This document shows positions 33,579-46,233 of a stretch of DNA of 64,000 bases, piece after piece. Source of the stretch: Larix kaempferi (Eukaryota > Streptophyta > Pinopsida > Pinales > Pinaceae); the NCBI GenBank assembly GCA_027924585.1, contig BSBM01001024.1, positions 3,038,001-3,102,000 on the forward strand. The letters are read 5' to 3'. The stretch's first letter is position 1. Each line of letters starts with the position of its first letter. The notes beneath the pieces were generated by a model. The model was not told the DNA's origin and did no database searches. It saw only the letters and a list, made by a program, of their open reading frames with translations. The position numbers were made by a program, and so were the translations under genes.

Positions 33579-33692
33579 CGTGTTTCCTCGTTTCCAAAAT
33601 TTTGGTGGGTCACGTTTCCCCCATTTCGACGTTTCCCCATTTCATCCTCGTTTCCCAGTTTCGTCCTCGTTTCCCCGTTTCGTGCAACATAG
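32739..33692. mobile_element. Non-autonomous hAT-type transposon, 954 bp
   Basis: The ends are inverted repeats: left CTATGCTGCAGAAACATGGG, right (reverse) CTATGTTGCACGAAACGGGG. They are flanked by near-perfect 8-bp copies CCTTTGAG (32731-32738) and CCTTTGGG (33693-33700), the duplication length of hAT transposons. Both subterminal regions are rich in GTTTCC/GAAAC phrases; the right one forms a degenerate minisatellite (33588-33685). No transposase domain was found inside. It sits about 380 bp upstream of the host gene's TATA box. Confidence 0.72.
33552..33578. repeat. (TA)n microsatellite inside the hAT-type element
   Basis: Uninterrupted TA dinucleotides, seen directly. Confidence 0.9.
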
Positions 33693-33700
33693 CCTTTGGG

Positions 33701-35450
33701 TGTGTTGTTGGCATTAAATGTGTCAGGAAAAGTACTGCAGCAACTCCAGCTCGATGGCCATTAAAAAAACAAGACAAATATGATAGTATTTCCAAATTAC
33801 CTCCAATTGCTTCCCAGAATCCCAAGGATGGCCCTTGAAAACAAGAAACGGCTATTGAATGCATTGTTACGTGGATGCATGAACGGAGAATCGAATATTG
33901 TGTGTTTTAAAGGATTAAGAGCCAAAGAATAGGTAACAACAAAAGTCATTAAATCACATCATGTACACCTACAATTTACGGAGAGCATTGACTCCACTGC
34001 AGTTTAGAATCCAATGGAAAATCTAACGAAACTGATATCTTATCTCACTAATATTGAGATTTAATTTTTTCTTGAAGCGGTCTGTCCCATAGGCTATTGT
34101 TAGCCTCGTGGACGTTAAAATAACTTCTTTCTTTCTTTCTTTCTTAATAACAAAAAGACATCGGACTTGATAGGGACGCAATCAGGTTGTTATTCGCACC
34201 GCGGGCATGATGGCATCCATGGAATTGTAGAGTGCTTTGTTTAGAAATGGTTTACAGCTGGGGATTGGAATTTTATGATTTTCGTAACTAGCATTGCATT
34301 CACAATCCATTAAGAGTTGCCAATTTTTAAGAAACTTCTTTCACCCTTCACCATGCTAATTGAAATCTACAAACGTGCATCCCCATCCATGGAGAAAGAA
34401 ACCAAAGATAGCTCTTAAATCACCTCAACAATCACTTCGCTCTCTCTTTATATAAAGCTTGCTTGGAGAAAGCATTAACGAATGGCTATCCCGATTGTTC
34501 CTGAGTGTTGTTGGTTTAAAAGAGTGGCATCATGTTAATCGGTCCCTATTTCTTTCTCTAAGAGATTCAAGAGCTTTGTGATAGAAATTATCTACCATTC
34601 AGCACTAACAATAGAAGGATAGGAGCATTCACAGTTCACATTTTAAACAAAGGATTTGTAGACATTCACATTCTCAAAGGGTTTGCACTATTATATATGA
34701 TTTTCAAAGTGTTTGCATGAAGTCACAAGAAAATGCAAATTGCTTTGATTTTGATCCTTGAGGGAAGGTAAGGAAATCCTCCTCATTTTTTCCTTTGAAT
34801 TTCATTGCAACCAATTTTTTGTAGTTTTTATTAGGGTGTGTGTGTTGATTGGGGTTTTTCATTGCGTATTTCGGTTGAATCCCAGGTGTTGTTATTGCTT
34901 TCTGGATTAGTGTTGGCAAGAATCAAGGATAAGAAATTGTTGCTATGAATCAAGAAGGATAAACCAGTTCTTTCTAACGAAGTATTGATTAAATTTGGTG
35001 AATTAAATCCGCTCTTTTTAGTTCAAGGTTTAATATACCAATGGACTTGAATAGGTATATAAGTCAATACAAGAAGATTTAATTTACAACAAATTACAAA
35101 TGGATTGCAAAATTGAATGCTTGGATTATTAATAGTCCATTCTTGTTTTGAATGCTTGAATACGAATAGCAGTCGATACTCAACTATCAACAACTATTCT
35201 TTGGTAATGCATTACTACAATAGTCCATTCTTGGGTATGGACTGCAAATTTGTAGGAGTCCATTCTCATTTTTTTTCAAAGTGAACATTCAAATTATCAC
35301 CAAAAGAAATCAATCTAGAAACAAACCATATATTGACATCATCAAATACCCACTCGTTGGCACAGCCATACAAGAAGCATCCACTTCCCTGCACCTACGC
35401 CATTCTATCCCACATTTGGAAGATTGTTAAGATTTGGAAGGTAACTATTT

Positions 35451-35513
<63 letters not shown>

Positions 35514-36764
35514 GAATGGTTTACTTAATTCACACTTGTTAATAGAAGTGCAATTATTTATATAACCCTTTGTCGTTGAAGGGTTAGTTGAATCAATTCC
35601 CTTCAAACTAAAATTAAGGCCAACGTTTCAAATTTGATCCCTGGTGACAAGTCCCCAAATTGAATGGCTTTCTAGTTGAGTTTCAAATCTCTCAAGGTTT
35701 ATAAAGAGGTATTTAAGAGGAAATTATCCATGTTATAAATAGGCATTTTAGAAGAAATTACTCAAGACTTTATTAAGTTTAACCCAAAAGTGGGGGATCC
35801 ATAATTGACTTTCAATTGGTAGCTAATAACTCTTCTCAATGTCTTGTATAATATTTTAGGCAAAGCTTTCGCCTTGTGATTTGGGTATCTTGTACCTCAA
35901 ATTATTTGAATGAAACAAACTAGTTTTTATCCAAGAACAAATTTTCCTTGATAATGTCATGGTTGTGTGGGAAGGTATGGAATTGACTAGATGCTTAGGT
36001 TGAAATCCATATTTATCAAAATGGATTTTGAAAAAACATAAACTATGTTGAATGGCCCTTTATCTTGGCCATGATGTGGGGTCTTGGCTTTCGCTATATT
36101 TTTATTCCAATTATGAAGAGCTCATTTTCGGATGCCTCGTCTTCCATGTTTGTCAATTAGGCTAAATCCGAGGAATTCAATCTACTTCATTCAATTAAGC
36201 AAATTTTCCCTCTAGTTTGACCCTCTATGCATTGACCATTGAGACTTTACTTACCTCCTACATCACCAATCCAAAGGTGTTATTCTCTAGGCCTGATTCC
36301 AGTCAATGGTTAATGGGCATTTTGCCAATGATTCTTTCCTTACTATCTCGAAGTAAAAGGACTTAATAGACGATACCATATACTATATTCAACTTTTTAA
36401 TGAAGCTTCAAGCTCCAAATTACAAATAGTTAAAACACAATGTTATATATTAATTAAGGACAACATTCCTCACCAATCAAGAATTCAAGGGTGGCCATGA
36501 ATTCAGTGCAAGCAAGTGTTTAAGTTTCTCATGGGTGTTGTTGTAGAGAATATCCAAGGAAATGGATAAAGTGATTACACAATCATTGTCTCTCATGACT
36601 ACATTCCAAATTTATTCAAAAGTGCTTGTTGATAATCATGTGTACCATTCCTCTTATTAGGTTATGTCTATCAAGACCTATAAATGATTGGAGAGTCTCC
36701 TTCAAGACTTCCTCTTGACTAACCTACATGAAAAAATTGGCTTTATTAATTCAACTAGGTAATT
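33701..36764. other. Intergenic stretch without assignable genes
   Basis: AT-rich sequence with no supported coding frame on either strand. It contains a short CTTT repeat (about 34128-34146) and the long AT microsatellite. A TTTATATAAAG near 34448 resembles a TATA box, but no gene follows. Confidence 0.5.
35457..35511. repeat. (AT)27 microsatellite
   Basis: Perfect alternating AT for about 54 bases, seen directly. Confidence 0.95.
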
Positions 36765-38894
36765 TGTTGTATCCCCGTGTCACCTATTACACACCTCGAG
36801 GTTAAATGTGCAGTGAGTGTGTGTAAATGATTTAATCTACTTTACAAAAGAAGAGATTAATATAAGTTATCCAACCCAAACAAAATAAAAGCAAGAAAGC
36901 AGAAAGAGTCACGCCATGAAAATGACGCAAGACCCCCAAGGGGGAAAGGGTGTGGAGGTTGGGTAGCCCACTTGCTTTATTATTTATTTTACAATTCTGA
37001 GGTGGGTGCCTATGGTCCTTATAGATTTGGATCCAATAGGCTTACAAGTTTCATGAAATAGAATAGGATCGAGGTAAGTTGTTACAAGAGGTCCTGAATG
37101 GCCTGGATCTTTGGTTTTTTGATAGCACTTACTCTTACTTGTTCGTCAAATGTGTAAACCTAGCCACCTATTATGCACCAAATGTGCCAAATAAAACATT
37201 AAAAGCATAAAAGTTTTAAGTATTGAAAAATGGACAATAAGCACAAGTACTTAAACAAAACTAGATCTACTTAAGATAAGTCTCAAGCAACAAGATCTAG
37301 TTAATAGAAAAGCATGCTTAAACAAATCAGCCTTTAGATATTCTTGAAAAGAAATTAACTTGACTAAGCATGCAAGAACCGTAACCAGAAAATAAATTTG
37401 ACTAAAGGTGAAGGAGAGAGGAAAGACACAACTCAAAGCTTGGGAACTTTGGGCAATGGAGTCTGATGGTGGAGAGTGGAGGGACTATGCCTCATGGGAA
37501 GTGCTTGAAAGTGAGGAGGATGCAACCGAGCTCAAGCCCTTCTCCAATATGGGCAACCTGCAACTTAGCATCTCTTGCACACAAATGGTTAAAATAAGCA
37601 TTGGTGTTGTCTGCAGTAGAAACTTAGAAGAATGCAATCAACCTAGATTAAACATGCATCTCCAAGAGATCTAATACAACCAAACAATAAGAGCATAAAT
37701 CAAACTAGAATTTTCCTTACCTAATGGGAGGTAACTCCCTTTCAAAGGCCAACACTCAACCAAATATATACAAAAATAAATAAATACAGACTACCTCATA
37801 ACGAGACAACGATCATCCACACACATTGAGCCATACACCAAAGGTTAGCCTCCAAATATTTCTTTATTCCAACAAATAATGCATATACAATACAAAGCCT
37901 TAGCATCCTTTTGGTCCTCTGACCATGCTAAAAAGAGAGGCAATGCCTTGCTTAAATAGGGAAAAGAGAGAGGGAGGGTGAATTTGAGCTAAATAGGGCG
38001 AAATGCCAAGTGTTAGAGTCATATGGAGTGGATAGGGAGTGAAGTGGAGCAACATGGAGTGATTATAGGGATTTAGGTGCCACATTTGGGTATGTTGTGC
38101 ACCAATTCTTTCAAAATATGCCACATCTCCAAGTGAAATGCGCCCTCCCTCATAGAGAAATGTGCCCCACTCTCTGGAGATCTCGATCATATCCTCAATC
38201 AAATCACCTTGGCTCTCTCTAGCTCAATCAACTCGCCACCACTACAAGTAACTGAGACATGCCCCAGACAAACTTCCTCGATCAATGGGATTTTGATTTT
38301 CCCTTTATTTTGTTTTTTTGGCCATTTATTTGGTCTTTTTTTCCTTTTTCAAGAGAAAATCAATTTTGATGATAAATAGTCATGATTTTTCTCTCAAAAG
38401 CGGGTTTAGGGGTTAAGTGGGTGTTATGGGTTATAAAACAAGCACCCTGATGGCCAATTCCACCTCCTAACCACACTTTTATGACTTTTATTTTTATTTT
38501 TTACATTAAAAACATTTAAAAAATTCTTCGTTTTACGAGAAAATTTTTTATTGACGCAAATTAAAATAAACCTAGGGGGATTAGTGCCGTTCATATGACT
38601 CAATATTGATGACTAGCATGGTACTATGCATAAACGCTTAGACATTAATAACCTCCTAAGGTTTAACCACGAAGGAAAATACCCCAACTTTGGAGGTGTG
38701 AGTAAGAAACTCGACAATTATACATTGTTCAAAAGAAACATATAATTAACAAGGAAAAAACACTCTAGAGTAGTGCATTGATGACTAAGTCCTAGGAAAG
38801 TCAATTCTTTTACAAAAATTCATCATGCTACGTAAACTTATTAAAATATCCCCAAGGGGTATGCATTGGAAGAAGTTGGCATTGATGTCAAACA
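36765..38894 (-). repeat. Diverged, shortened LTR of the 4-kb family
   Basis: The right part (38560-38890) parallels 22300-22600 in order: a CCTAGGGG/CCTAGAG phrase, AATAACC(T/C)CC, CTTTGGAGG, (A)TTATA..., AATTAACAAGG, CTAAGTC..., ACTTATTA and CCCC(A)AGGGG. The middle (37860-37960) parallels 21480-21600. The TGTTGT at 36765 mirrors the LTR end at 18745. It is about half the full length. No gag or pol is attached. Borders are approximate. Confidence 0.45.
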
Positions 38895-40200
38895 GGATGT
38901 CATTGATGTGAAAAGGGTGAAGAGATATGTAGTGTTGCCATTGATGTCAGGGTGATAATGATGATGTTGTTGTAATAGAGATAGTTTTTATGGGAATGTT
39001 TGATGAAGCCTTGAAGGCCCTAGAGAAGACCCTAATGATCTTAAGGAATCCCTTGAAGAAGAAGCATTGTCACAAGTGTACATAACTCCAAAGCGGCGTA
39101 GCAGTTGCACATGATCCTCACAGGAAGACACTTTGAGTTGTACACAAGTGGTACAAATCCCTTAGAGAATCCCCTAATGATCATGATGATGTGGAGTGTA
39201 AAGGAGTCCTTAAAGAGTCCCGAAGAAGAGTGAATAATTTCCTAAAGAAATGATGTTGGGTCACATGACCATGATGATGGGTCGCATGACCATGATGATA
39301 AGAAGTGTAAGGAAGTCCCTAAAGTTGTTCCTAAGCAATGCTGCTAAGAAATGTGAAGAAATTACTAAAATAGTGGTGTTGGGTCCATATGAGCATGTGG
39401 TTGGGTCTCTTAACCCATGTTGGAGAAGGACCTAGAGATCCCCTAAGGTTGGTGCAAAGCATATCAAGATGAAGTGTGAAATGTCTCCCAAAATCATGTT
39501 GATGGGTCCACCTAGCCCTGAATGTAGCGGTGTTGGGTCCACATGACTAGAAGGATTGGTCCATATGACCATGAGAAGTATCCCCCGAAGTAATAAGGAT
39601 TGGTCTACAAGACAATGTTGAAATTAAAGGTGAAGAAATCTTGAAAAAATGGTGTTTTTGTCCACTTTCCCATGAATTTGGGGTTACCTGACCCATGGTG
39701 GAGAAGTCCCTAAAGTTGGTCTGAAGCAAGTTGGTGTGAAGCATGAAATATCCCCAAAATAATGATTTTTGGTCCACATGACCCTGAAAGTTGTGGTACT
39801 TTGGACCATTGGACCACATAAAGTGGCAACAATCCCCACAAGAAATAATGATGTATCCATCAAGTATGATGATGTGGACAAGCCCTAAGGCCCCTTTGAG
39901 AAGATATGGAGTGAACTTGACATTTTGGCACGAAGTGTCATGAAGGATCCTCGAAGTGGGGTACTAACACTTGAGACCCCCTTAAAATATGGAGATCCAC
40001 AAATTAAGCATGAGTTTAAGGAGACCCTAAAAGAAGCTACAAGGCATGATGAAGTGTATAAATAGAAGATCAAACATTTCATTTTATCATCAATCAAGTC
40101 TCTCTTTGGTATTGCACACCACTTGGAGAAAAGTGCGAAACTTTGTAGAGGAGAATTTTTTTGGTTGAGGAGACACACTAAAATTGGCACAACTTTCTCA
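38895..40200. repeat. Degenerate repeats built on a GGTCCACATGACC phrase
   Basis: Between about 39240 and 39900 the phrases GGTC(C)ACATGACC, CCCTAAAG and GATGATG recur in irregular blocks (at 39250, 39271, 39384, 39534, 39551, 39770). The sequence reads as a decayed tandem array, possibly the internal part of a W-family element. ORFs here come from the repetition. Confidence 0.45.
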
Positions 40201-40959
40201 TAAGATATTGGAATTACAAAATTATTGGCTCATTAGTGTTATCACATACATTGTATCTAGAGCTACCATGATGCAGACCAATTTTTTTCAGATCCATGAG
40301 CCAGTCCCATGGTTGAGATAATCCTATTGATCATCGGTGATTTAGTTATTTCTGAACCAGAAGCAACAGCTTCCCCCTTGTTATGGATGATCCCGCATGA
40401 CCCCATTGAGAGGATTATGTTTTGGTCATGGTTCATTTTATATACAGATTAGAACAGTTGGTCGGTGATGTTCCTTTTCCCATATTCAATTGCAGATGAT
40501 TCCAGAGGTAGGTATATGGTTGAGCAGAGGTATATATTGCATTTTGATGTTATAGTTGGGTTTATAGTTTATTTTAATTACTGTGACTATGCATGTTCTA
40601 CTGACAGTGTCATTTGAGCTTTATGGTTTGAAACTTGTGTCTTGGGTGGTCAAAGAGTCCTTAGTGTAAGGTCATTATATATGCTTGCTAGTATTTCCTA
40701 CCTTACACATACTTATTCCTACTCTTGCTTTGATGGCATCACCTTTCACTTTCCTCCATTCATTTGTCTCTTCCATTATTTGATTTTGACCCTGACTTGT
40801 ACCTAGATTAGTGAGATCGAGGTCCCCCCCACTTAGGCCTCTGTGTCGAATAGACTCCATGTTTACTTTGTGTCTCGGCTCTGGAGTGTGTGGCCCGGTC
40901 CCTTTTAGTTTGCTTGTATGATTCCTTGTGGATCGGTTGTGTGGATTGCGGCACCAAGA
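40201..40959 (+). other. 3' internal tail of W-family element
   Basis: Parallels positions 1-487: both end in the TTGTGTCTCGGCTCTG phrase shortly before an LTR. Non-coding. Confidence 0.4.
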
Positions 40960-42989
40960 TGTTCTCCTTTAGTGCTCGAAAGAAAGTACTCCCATAAAAG
41001 CATCGAAATGCATAAATGCTATATCAAAACGTATGCAAAAGTCATCTACAAATAAAGTGTTTTTAAACACTAACAAATGAAAATATTCTATAGCTAGTTA
41101 ATGGCCAAGGGATGAGCACTCATCCTTTGTATGATGTAAGGCCATTTGCACCTATAGTGAAACAGGGTGGTAACTCCATCGCACTTATGGACAATGGAGG
41201 GCAATGGTGGTAAGACCAAGTCATTGTTTAAGGCTCGCAAGGCTATTTAGGGCACTTGCCCTTGGAGGCTGGCTACTGAAATTTGAATAAAAGTTAAATG
41301 TTAAATGTGCAGAAAAGTTGATAAAACTAAATGCAATAAAGGATTCTTGTCTAGAGTCTACTAGAAACCTTCCAAGCACTATACCCATTTGTGAGGCACC
41401 ACCATTCCCTAGTGTCTTCTATCCTTCATATGTATAAGTGGCTCCCCTTTTCCCTCATGTCCAAGAGACAACAATTTCAAGGTTATCAAGTCAATCCATT
41501 TTATCCTAGCCTTGTTTCATCCACCTCACCCATCCTAGCAGTTTTCCTAAGTCTCTGAGTGAGCATATGTAGGGGGGATTCATGAAAGACTTGATGGTTT
41601 CTCTGACATAGATATATTATTATGTGATTATGATGACACTTGTTATGTATTGTATGTTTTAGTCTGGTTATTAACATAAACTTTTGAGCATTATTCATCC
41701 AATGTGTGTGCAGGCTTATCCAGATTATTGACTAGCCTTCAGTTTGAGTATTTTGCCTTGGTCAAACCTGGTTTGACCTGGTCAACACGTTTCTCGAGGC
41801 AGTAGATGTAGTGTTAGAGATTGTACATTTGTTCTCCAATATCTAGTACACCATTTCCATGTTTAGTTTTTGGTTTTTGGCCATTATACAACAATTCCAT
41901 GGATTATTATTATTATTATTATGGCCATATTTTTATAACTGGATGTGTTGTTGGGATTCAGATGCATATTTTGATGGACATGTGGGGTATGAGTAGTCAC
42001 TATTAATGGATTTGATGTCACCGATTCAGTTGGTGCACTCAGATGTGGATTTTGGGAAAAGGAAAATGACTTATTGATGGTTTTATTCTTCAGCATGATG
42101 AACTGACATTTTTATTCATTAAAAAATGACCATGGCTTCTCCAAGAAAGTTGATTTGGCTAATGTGGGGGAGGAAATGAATTGGGGATGATTTATTATGA
42201 TGATATGAGGCTCTATATGCATGATTCATATGTTATATTCATCCGAGGAGGACTTAACATGTTTTTACCTTGGTCTTAGGGAGGGCATCTTCCTTGGGGG
42301 TGTACTTGATGTTAGTCACTTGATGCATACCCATGTTATATAATTGTATCTTTGTAAAAGGGGAGGCCTAGGGTAATTTAATCCCTTAGTGACCCCCTTA
42401 CCATGTTTCCACATGTTATATTTTGACATTATGTTGTATTTTCCTTTCCTAAGGCATTATTGGGTGAAAGTATGCCCCCCTTGTGACTTAGTCATTGTGA
42501 TACATGTATTGTAAAATTAAAAAGATCTCCATCGTTGATCATCTCCATTCTATCTTTTAATCTCAACCACTCATTCAAAAAGTGGTTAGGGTTTTGGTCT
42601 CTCTCAGATCTATTTAAGAGAGAGGGCCCCCTCATTGTAAAAGGGACTTTTGGCAATAAAAGGAAATTTTTGGGGAAATCTTATGCCTTTGTTGAAGATC
42701 ATTATTTTGCTTGATTGTAGATATAATTTCCCAAGACATTTCAGCTATATGATGATGATTTAATGCTATATTTTCTAGAGACAATGTGTGACTGTAGTAG
42801 GGTGACTTCTCTTGGAGCGATTTTGAGAGGAATCTCAAAATATCTCCATTGAACGAGTTTAATAATCATGGATTTATTTGCTTTGTGTATTTGATCATTG
42901 TTAAATGCTCTTTGATTCATCTTGCATCATTTATGTTTTCTCATTATGGATTAAATCTCATTCATAATTTGTGTTTGTAGGAGAGAGGG
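40960..42989 (+). repeat. LTR, W family, copy 2 (right end lost)
   Basis: Aligns almost continuously with 47115-49100: TAAAAGCATC.GAATGCATAAATGC, the TTGAC cluster (41761-41787), GAGGCTCTA.ATGCATG, the hairpin AACCACT/AGTGGTT (42565-42587) and TATTTAAG (42611-42618), then GTTTGTAGGAGAGAGG. After 42989 a 28-bp phrase from this LTR (GGATCAAATCTCATTC..) is repeated twice more before element E1 starts, so the junction is rearranged. Confidence 0.72.
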
Positions 42990-43059
42990 CCTGGATCAAA
43001 TCTCATTCATAATTTGTGTTTGGATCAAATCTCATTCATAATTTGTTGCATTGTTTTTG

Positions 43060-43400
43060 GCCTTAAAATTACCACCTTTTTATGCGCCTCGCCCTCTCCA
43101 TCGCACCTTTTCATCGTGGGTTCTATGGCTAAGGTTGCCGCCTGTTGCGTTGTTCTTAATATTAAAATCGCCGACCCTTGCTTCAATATTCGGGCGTAGC
43201 CTTTGATCGCAGGAGTTAGCCCTAAAGTCCCCGCCTGTTGCGCATGAATTATCACTTTGATCGCCGCCGCAGCGCAACCCAGATTTTGGGTACGCGTGAA
43301 AGTTAAGTTGGTGAAGTTTTTATTGCCACCCCGTGTAGATTGATTACCTTTTTCGTTGAGCCCTGTGCTCATTAAGGCTCTAACTCGCCACCCCATGGGG
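43060..43400. repeat. GC-rich degenerate repeats upstream of E1 gene
   Basis: Much richer in CpG than its surroundings. The phrase CCGCCTGTTGCG occurs at about 43138 and 43230, and ATCGC(A/C) or GATCGC boxes recur at multiples of roughly 30 bp. A comparable array precedes the E2 gene. It may be a promoter region; function inferred only from position. Confidence 0.5.
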
Positions 43401-43414
43401 ATTTATTGCTCACC

Positions 43415-43424
43415 CTATATATAG
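43415..43424 (+). promoter_or_regulatory. TATA box of E1 gene
   Basis: CTATATATAGG lies about 130 bp before a good splice donor (ACAG|GTAGG at 43555/43556) and about 1.0 kb before the ATG. The predicted leader intron is 43556-44432, ending CCAGTGCAG just 7 bases before the ATG. Confidence 0.55.
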
Positions 43425-44439
43425 GAAAACGGTGTTTGTCTCGTCCCACTGCTGTCAAAACCGAGGAGCGTCTCACTGCTTGCCATTGGAAGCATTTGGA
43501 TTGTGATAGCTTGGGTATGCACGTCAACTGCAAGAGGCCATTCTCAGAGTGACAGGTAGGCTCTTGTTCCTTTCCTTTTGGTTTTATCTGGAAGAAAAAA
43601 CCCGTTTGAAGCTTAGTTCTGACGGCTTTGAGACTGTTCCGTTGGCGGTCCCTAAAGCCAAACCCTGTCCTCACAACACTCAAGCCCCTCACTTTTCGTG
43701 TGATTTACGAGAAATTTGTCACCTATTATACAGACCTCCCTTAAGACTGTTAGAGCATGAAGTTGTCCATTCATGTCAGTTGAATCATGCCCCAGAAAAT
43801 CCGCCCTCTGCGCATATGCCTTTCATCCTGTTGACCGTTGTTTCTCAGTATTATAGGAAATGTTTCCTCCCGACATTTGTTTTATTGATAAAAGCTGAGC
43901 CTAGGAAAATTCCTTGTCATAGATTGCTTTACGGACACTGATAGCGCTACTAGATTTATAGCACACATTCTTCTCTGTAGCGCACATTGGAAGATTTGTT
44001 AATGCCGGGGAATATCATACTGCACTCACCGTTGTGGTAATAAGTCATTCTCTCAATGATAAATTCCCTATGTTAAAGCCATGGAAGGTTCGGGAATTTC
44101 CCTTATCCCGCAGTAGTAGCCATGTGCATGTTTTTATTTTTATTCTCCAAAAAGAACTAGCGCCAGTGAAATAATTGAATTTAGCATCATCAAAATAGAT
44201 TAGCAGTGTTCGGCTTTGTGGATTACATTTTGAGTTATTGCGTGGGTTTTTTTTGTTTAGAAGTTCTGCCTCGTCACCGTTGTCTTGGAAAGATCATTTT
44301 AATTTGAAAGACAACATTATTGCATGCTCAATTTCTGCTTAACACTATAAATCTTAAGATGTGATTATTCACTAGCAATGGTTGCTCAAAGAATTTGTCA
44401 ATTCCTCATTTGTGCTACCCTCACCAGTGCAGGTTTGAC

Positions 44440-46233
44440 ATGCATAGGAGGTCTACTAGGCAGAAGGCAAAGTTGGCAGAATCAGATTCGGACATGGAAA
44501 TTTTGTTACACACATCGCTCGAAACCATGTTTAGCGACACACAAGCTATCACCGGAGTAGCCCCGGGAAGCTCTGCCCTGGAATTTCAATGGGGTGACTT
44601 ATACAGGTTTATCAGAGATCAGAACTACCCTAAAGCATCGCTAGAAGAAACCATGGTTTACTTGAACATCAAGAAATCCGACCTTCACAAGGCAGGGACT
44701 CGTCTCGATCTATTCCCATGCTCAGAGGTCATCGGTTGGATAATTCCTCATGTTAAGACTGATACAAGGTTTATTAATGACAAGACCGGGATGAATCTGG
44801 CATCTTTCACACCTAAACACATCATGGCTACTTACAAGTTTCCCTAGGCAAGGACTTGGCTGGACGATGAGTGGATAGCCAAGCAAACTATAGACCCTCT
44901 GGAGTCTTCCAGAAAGATGATGATAATTGAAAGACAAATCAGGCAAAGAAACACCAATGAATATGAAAGTGCTCTGCTAAGGACTTCTTATAGGCTCATT
45001 TCCTTTATGCTGAGTAGGATTTTTGGCATGCCGAATGGAAATGTTTTCAAGCTTGGCTGGGTGCTGGTGATGGTCCATGTGGCCATTTCCGGTACAATCT
45101 TCAATTGGGATGACTTAATTTCAGACAATATGGTCTTGCACTTAATCGCTGCCCAAGGAGGCCTGACCCAGAAGAAGGATGACTTCTTCATGTCTTATTT
45201 TTTGATGGATTGCTTGTTAAGCAAACACCCCTTCCCGGATTTGGGCTGCATGTGGAGTAGAAAAGAGTCTCCTCTCTTTGTAGCTTACCAGTTCACATGG
45301 GCAAGCAAATACGCGAATAACTACAAGCAGATCTGTGAGAAACTCATCATGCCCCTATATCAGCTCATTTTCATAGAGGAGCTGAACCGCCTATCCAAAA
45401 ACGCTATGCCCATCATAGAGGAGTTTGGGGATTATTACTTCTCCACCGAGGGAACCTATATCCGAATGAGTGGAGGATCTCAACCTCCCTTTTTGTTGCC
45501 CCGATATGTCACAGATTTTGTAGTACACAAAGAGGCTCTAAGACAACTCTTCGGCACTGGTGGTGTCAACAAGATCCTCACGGAGAGGAAGAAAGGTATG
45601 TATCCACCGATGCCTTTCACCATCGATGCATATAGTCTCCTGAAGGAAAAAGATGGTGAAAAATTTGCTCAGGGCTTAGAGGTCTTTCATTTTGGAAAAA
45701 ATCCCTTTAGGAGACATGATCCTAGTGGCAGGGTTGCTAAGCATTGTCTTTACGTCAAAACTTCTTATGAGTACACACATCTTTGGGACAAGGAAGAAGA
45801 ATTTTTCCGAAGTGCCAGGAACCTGGCTGAACTGAGAAAACGTTACCGCCATAAAAGTGGAACAAGTTCCATCCCTAAACCTGTTAGGTTGATACAGAAA
45901 GAGAAGGAGGCAGTGGCATCTCAATCAAAAGAGACAAAGAGGAAGGAAAAGGAAGAATAAGAGAGACTCCGAAAGGAGCAAGCAGACAAGCAGCAACAAG
46001 ATGCAGAAGCTGCTAGAGTTCAGCAAGAACAAGAAGCAAAAGTTGCTAGAGTTCAGCAGGAACAAGAAGCAAAATCTTTGAGGGAAGAAGAAGAGATAAT
46101 CCTACAAGAACAAGCTGCCAAATTGCAGCAGGAAGAGGCTGGACAAATCAGCCGAAGCAGGCGGACCTGCTGAAGAGAACAAATCAGCAGAGGTAGGGAA
46201 ATCAGATGAATCAGCGGGACCCTCTGAAGCCTA
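44440..46233 (+). pseudogene. E1 gene: unknown protein with coiled-coil tail
   Basis: One frame runs from the ATG at 44440 for 577 codons with stops only at 44845 (TAG) and 45958 (TAA). A small indel near 46140 shifts the natural C terminus (..SAGPSEA) to 46233. The first about 470 residues form a globular domain with blocks WGDLYRFIRDQNYPKA, LFPCSEVIGWIIPH, MLSRIFGMPNGN, SGTIFNWDDLISD, FFMSYFLMDCLL, LGCMWS, EEFGDYYFSTEGTYIRMSGG and LPRYVTDFVVHKEA. The tail is Lys/Glu/Gln-rich, predicted coiled coil, with a doubled 10-residue unit (ARVQQEQEAK). Pairwise it is roughly half identical to the E2 protein. I do not recognise the family with certainty. Its plan (conserved N-terminal domain plus long coiled coil) recalls the 'putative plant transposon protein' families found in LTR elements, which is only a guess. 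Confidence 0.7.

Noticed and set aside
43025-43396. 123-codon minus-strand ORF upstream of the E1 gene
   Set aside because: Falls in the GC-rich degenerate repeats with no homologous frame in E2.
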